From NCBI GenBank assembly GCA_007119395.1, contig SKPS01000091.1, positions 1 to 8,976 of the forward strand: 8,976 bases of DNA. The letters are read 5' to 3'. The position numbers and the translations under genes are program-made. Positions 7,488-8,976 of the stretch are shown here, piece after piece (positions within the stretch are counted from its first letter, which is position 1; every line of letters starts with the position of its first letter). This DNA comes from Lentimicrobiaceae bacterium. GTDB taxonomy: Bacteria > Bacteroidota > Bacteroidia > Bacteroidales > SKPS01. Under the pieces are notes generated by a model. It did not search any database. It saw nothing but the letters and a program-made list of their open reading frames with translations, and was not told the DNA's origin.

Positions 7488-7736
7488 CTACGAAACCTGG
7501 TATCCGATGGGCATGCAGCGGATAATGAAAGTGATCCCAAGCGAATACTGCATGCTGTCATCTGCATGATGCGTCAGCCGGGGGTTCTCACCATAGCGAG
7601 AAGTGGGCGCTAAATTGCCCGGTCCATCCTTGCCAATCTGCGTAATTTGTGTAATCTGCGGTGAATAATACTGCTGACGATAGTAATCCCTATGCGAAAA
7701 AAGCCATTTACCACAGAGTACTCTGATTTTCGCAGA
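7488..7736 (-). pseudogene. Possible 3' relic of a protein-coding gene
   Basis: The minus strand is open for 82 codons from an in-frame stop at 7737-7739 to the TAG at 7488-7490, with no usable start near the upstream end (the only ATGs fall in the last third). The translated tail reads like real protein: SRYGENPRL, then HHADDSMQYSLG, then IRCMPIGYQVS. The YSLG and RC pair weakly recalls the C-terminal SLGFRC ending of formylglycine-generating-enzyme-like domains, as in GldJ/GldK-type proteins, with extra residues between. The upstream third overlaps the repeat element, which yields the artificial string QITQITQI. It may be a decayed gene end cut by the repeat, or chance. Confidence 0.25.
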
Positions 7737-7753
7737 TTAAAAACACAGATTAT
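7634..7753. repeat. Inverted pair of degenerate 9-base tandem repeats
   Basis: The left arm at 7634-7660 is three adjacent 9-base units, CAATCTGCG, TAATTTGTG and TAATCTGCG, followed by GTGAATA. The right arm at about 7709-7753 carries the same unit in the opposite orientation and more loosely spaced: ACCACAGAG, CTGATTTT, CGCAGATTA and CACAGATTA. About 45 bases lie between the arms. The whole resembles the dispersed intergenic CACAGATTA-type repeats that I recall from Bacteroidota and other environmental genomes; that is from memory and unverified. Transcribed, the arms could fold into a long imperfect hairpin. Confidence 0.6.
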
Positions 7754-7886
7754 TTTGATTCATGAATAATGCTGGCTAAATGGTCAAAGGGGGTATGCGG
7801 AATTGAAAGAGTCCGGGAGTTGGAAGTATGCTTAGGTGGGAGAAAAAATCTCTTTCTTTGCAATATCAATCACAAAGACAACCACC

Positions 7887-8861
7887 ATGCCACATCCCCG
7901 TTATCCATTAGGCTTTTTCCCGACACCTGTCATGCCCATGAAACGTCTAGCGGCGCATTTTGGGGGACCGGCACTCTATATCAAGCGAGATGATCAAACT
8001 GGATTGGCATTAGGGGGCAACAAGACGCGCAAGCTTGAGTTTTTGTTAGGAGATGCGCTCTCGCGGGGGAGGAATATGCTGATCACAGGTGGGGCGGCTC
8101 AGTCGAACCATTGCCGTCAGACGGCGGCGGCGGCGGCTGTAGCTGGAATTGGCTGTACTCTATTGCTGGGAGGTGATCCGGTTAATGAACCGGATGGAAA
8201 CCTGCTTCTGGATGAGCTGCTGAGTGCCACAATCTATTGGGATAAAGAGAACCAGAGGGGCGAAGGGCTCGAGGAGCTGGCAGAGCAAGTGAGCCAGGAA
8301 GGGTTCAAACCCTACGTTATACCTTATGGCGGCTCCAATGCCACCGGTGCCCTTGGGTATGTCTCGATGGCCGGCGAGCTGGCAGAGCAGATACGCACCG
8401 GTGATTACCCAGTGGATCACATTGTGTTTGCCTCCAGCTCGGGAGGTACGCATGCAGGGCTGGTGGTGGGCAAGGAGTTGCATGACCTGAAAGCCCAAAT
8501 CCACGGTATTTGTATCGACAAGCACGAAGGGAAAGGTCTCCCCTACCGCGAAATGGTCAGAGTACTGGCATCGGAAACAGCCGTAAAATGCGGTGTGGAT
8601 ATTCAGTTCAAAGCGCACGAGATCATCCTTTATGACGAGTACCTGGGTGAAGGGTATGGTGTTGTGGGTGATACAGAACGTGAGGCAATCGGGCTGACGG
8701 CCAGGCTGGAGGGTATCATTCTTGACCCCGTGTATACCGGCAGAGCCATGGGAGCTTTGATCGATCTGATCAGAGGGAATCATTTCAGCAAAAAGGATCA
8801 TATCCTGTTCCTCCACACCGGTGGTGCTCCGGCACTGTTTGCTTACGGTGCCGAATTGTAG
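7887..8861 (+). CDS. D-cysteine desulfhydrase / ACC deaminase family PLP enzyme
   Basis: A 324-residue cytosolic fold-type II PLP enzyme. The ATG at 7887 (MPHPRYPLGFFPTP) is chosen; a GTG at 7836 would add 17 residues with no family counterpart. K46 in GGNKTRKLEF is the PLP-binding lysine, QSNH at 72-75 is the substrate-carboxylate segment, and SSSGGTHAG at 183-191 is the phosphate-binding loop. Known: in this family, ACC deaminases have Glu in VYEG and Leu in HLGG, whereas D-cysteine desulfhydrases have Ser/Thr at both. Here the residues are T284 in VYTG and T311 in HTGG. Inferred reaction: D-cysteine to pyruvate, sulfide and ammonia, for detoxification or sulfur and nitrogen salvage; related D-amino acids are possible. 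ACC deaminase activity is unlikely. Length matches the family. No cystine transporter or regulator is adjacent; the gene stands alone after a 421-base gap. Confidence 0.9.
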   Translation: MPHPRYPLGFFPTPVMPMKRLAAHFGGPALYIKRDDQTGLALGGNKTRKLEFLLGDALSRGRNMLITGGAAQSNHCRQTAAAAAVAGIGCTLLLGGDPVNEPDGNLLLDELLSATIYWDKENQRGEGLEELAEQVSQEGFKPYVIPYGGSNATGALGYVSMAGELAEQIRTGDYPVDHIVFASSSGGTHAGLVVGKELHDLKAQIHGICIDKHEGKGLPYREMVRVLASETAVKCGVDIQFKAHEIILYDEYLGEGYGVVGDTEREAIGLTARLEGIILDPVYTGRAMGALIDLIRGNHFSKKDHILFLHTGGAPALFAYGAEL

Positions 8862-8871
8862 GGGATGCAGA

Positions 8872-8901
8872 TGTGGCAGGTGGCTTGTAAGCCCCGCCAC
8901 A
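8872..8901 (+). terminator. Hairpin after the PLP enzyme gene, no T run
   Basis: TGTGGC at 8872-8877 pairs with GCCACA at 8896-8901, and inside it GGCTT (8882-8886) pairs with AAGCC (8889-8893). It starts 11 bases after the stop, where a terminator would be expected, but ACAGGATGG follows instead of a T run. It may stabilise the 3' end or be incidental. The remaining bases to 8976 show no gene. Confidence 0.3.
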
Positions 8902-8976
8902 ACAGGATGGTTGATGACATTTTTAACAGATCATTGGGTTTTGCACGAATCATTGTACTCCGTAATCACTGGATAA

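Larger units (their letters stand above)
7466..7886. other. Intergenic region with repeats and possible gene relic
   Basis: These 421 bases hold no convincing complete gene. They contain a GCATGCAG/CTGCATGC inverted repeat (7511-7518 and 7548-7555, 29 bases apart), the tandem-unit inverted repeat at 7634-7753, and an open minus-strand tract at 7488-7736. Just before the next gene, TTTCTTTG at 7853-7860 is one base from the -7 consensus but lacks a clear -33 box. Confidence 0.6.

Noticed and set aside
8160..8900. A 246-codon open frame on the minus strand
   Set aside because: It lies antisense to the PLP enzyme gene, whose motifs are intact; the minus-strand product is an odd mix without domain character.

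Overview
The window looks like chromosomal DNA of a member of the Bacteroidota, probably class Bacteroidia. The evidence is a large TonB-receptor-like outer-membrane protein of the regulatory-domain/plug/barrel type, exact or near matches to the Bacteroidota -7 promoter box TAnnTTTG, weak or absent Shine-Dalgarno sequences before most starts, and a tRNA gene without encoded CCA. There is no transposase, CRISPR array or phage cluster. I cannot place it to genus from this sequence.

Layout. Bases 1-2006 (+) hold a two-gene unit: the 3' part of a secreted zinc metalloprotease-like protein (frame open at the window edge, HExxHxxxxxH plus a CWMRY Met-turn candidate), whose TGA stop overlaps the ATG of a second exported protein of unknown family with an acidic tail. 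A 258-base gap with a candidate promoter leads to a small, very acidic cytoplasmic protein (2265-2711, +). It converges on a minus-strand pair read from 4501 down to 2770: an SDR oxidoreductase and, 7 bases later, a complete XerD-like tyrosine recombinase. A near-exact -7 promoter box sits in front of this pair. Divergent from it is a complete tRNA-Lys(UUU) unit: promoter, 73-base tRNA and a perfect 11-bp hairpin terminator with a T run (4644-4810).

From 4901 to 7465 (+) lies the TonB-receptor-like protein, with no SusD-like partner in view. The 421-base gap that follows contains an inverted pair of degenerate 9-base tandem repeats (7634-7753) and a start-less, protein-like minus-strand reading frame that may be a gene relic. 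The last gene (7887-8861, +) encodes a PLP enzyme of the ACC deaminase/D-cysteine desulfhydrase family. Its specificity residues point to D-cysteine desulfhydrase.

Functional links. The protease and its overlapping neighbour are probably made together and both act outside the cytoplasm. The SDR and XerD are probably co-transcribed but have no obvious joint pathway. The tRNA, receptor and PLP enzyme look like independent units. The least described part is the protease/partner pair, so it is the best candidate for a new system; the rest is mostly ordinary housekeeping or envelope content.
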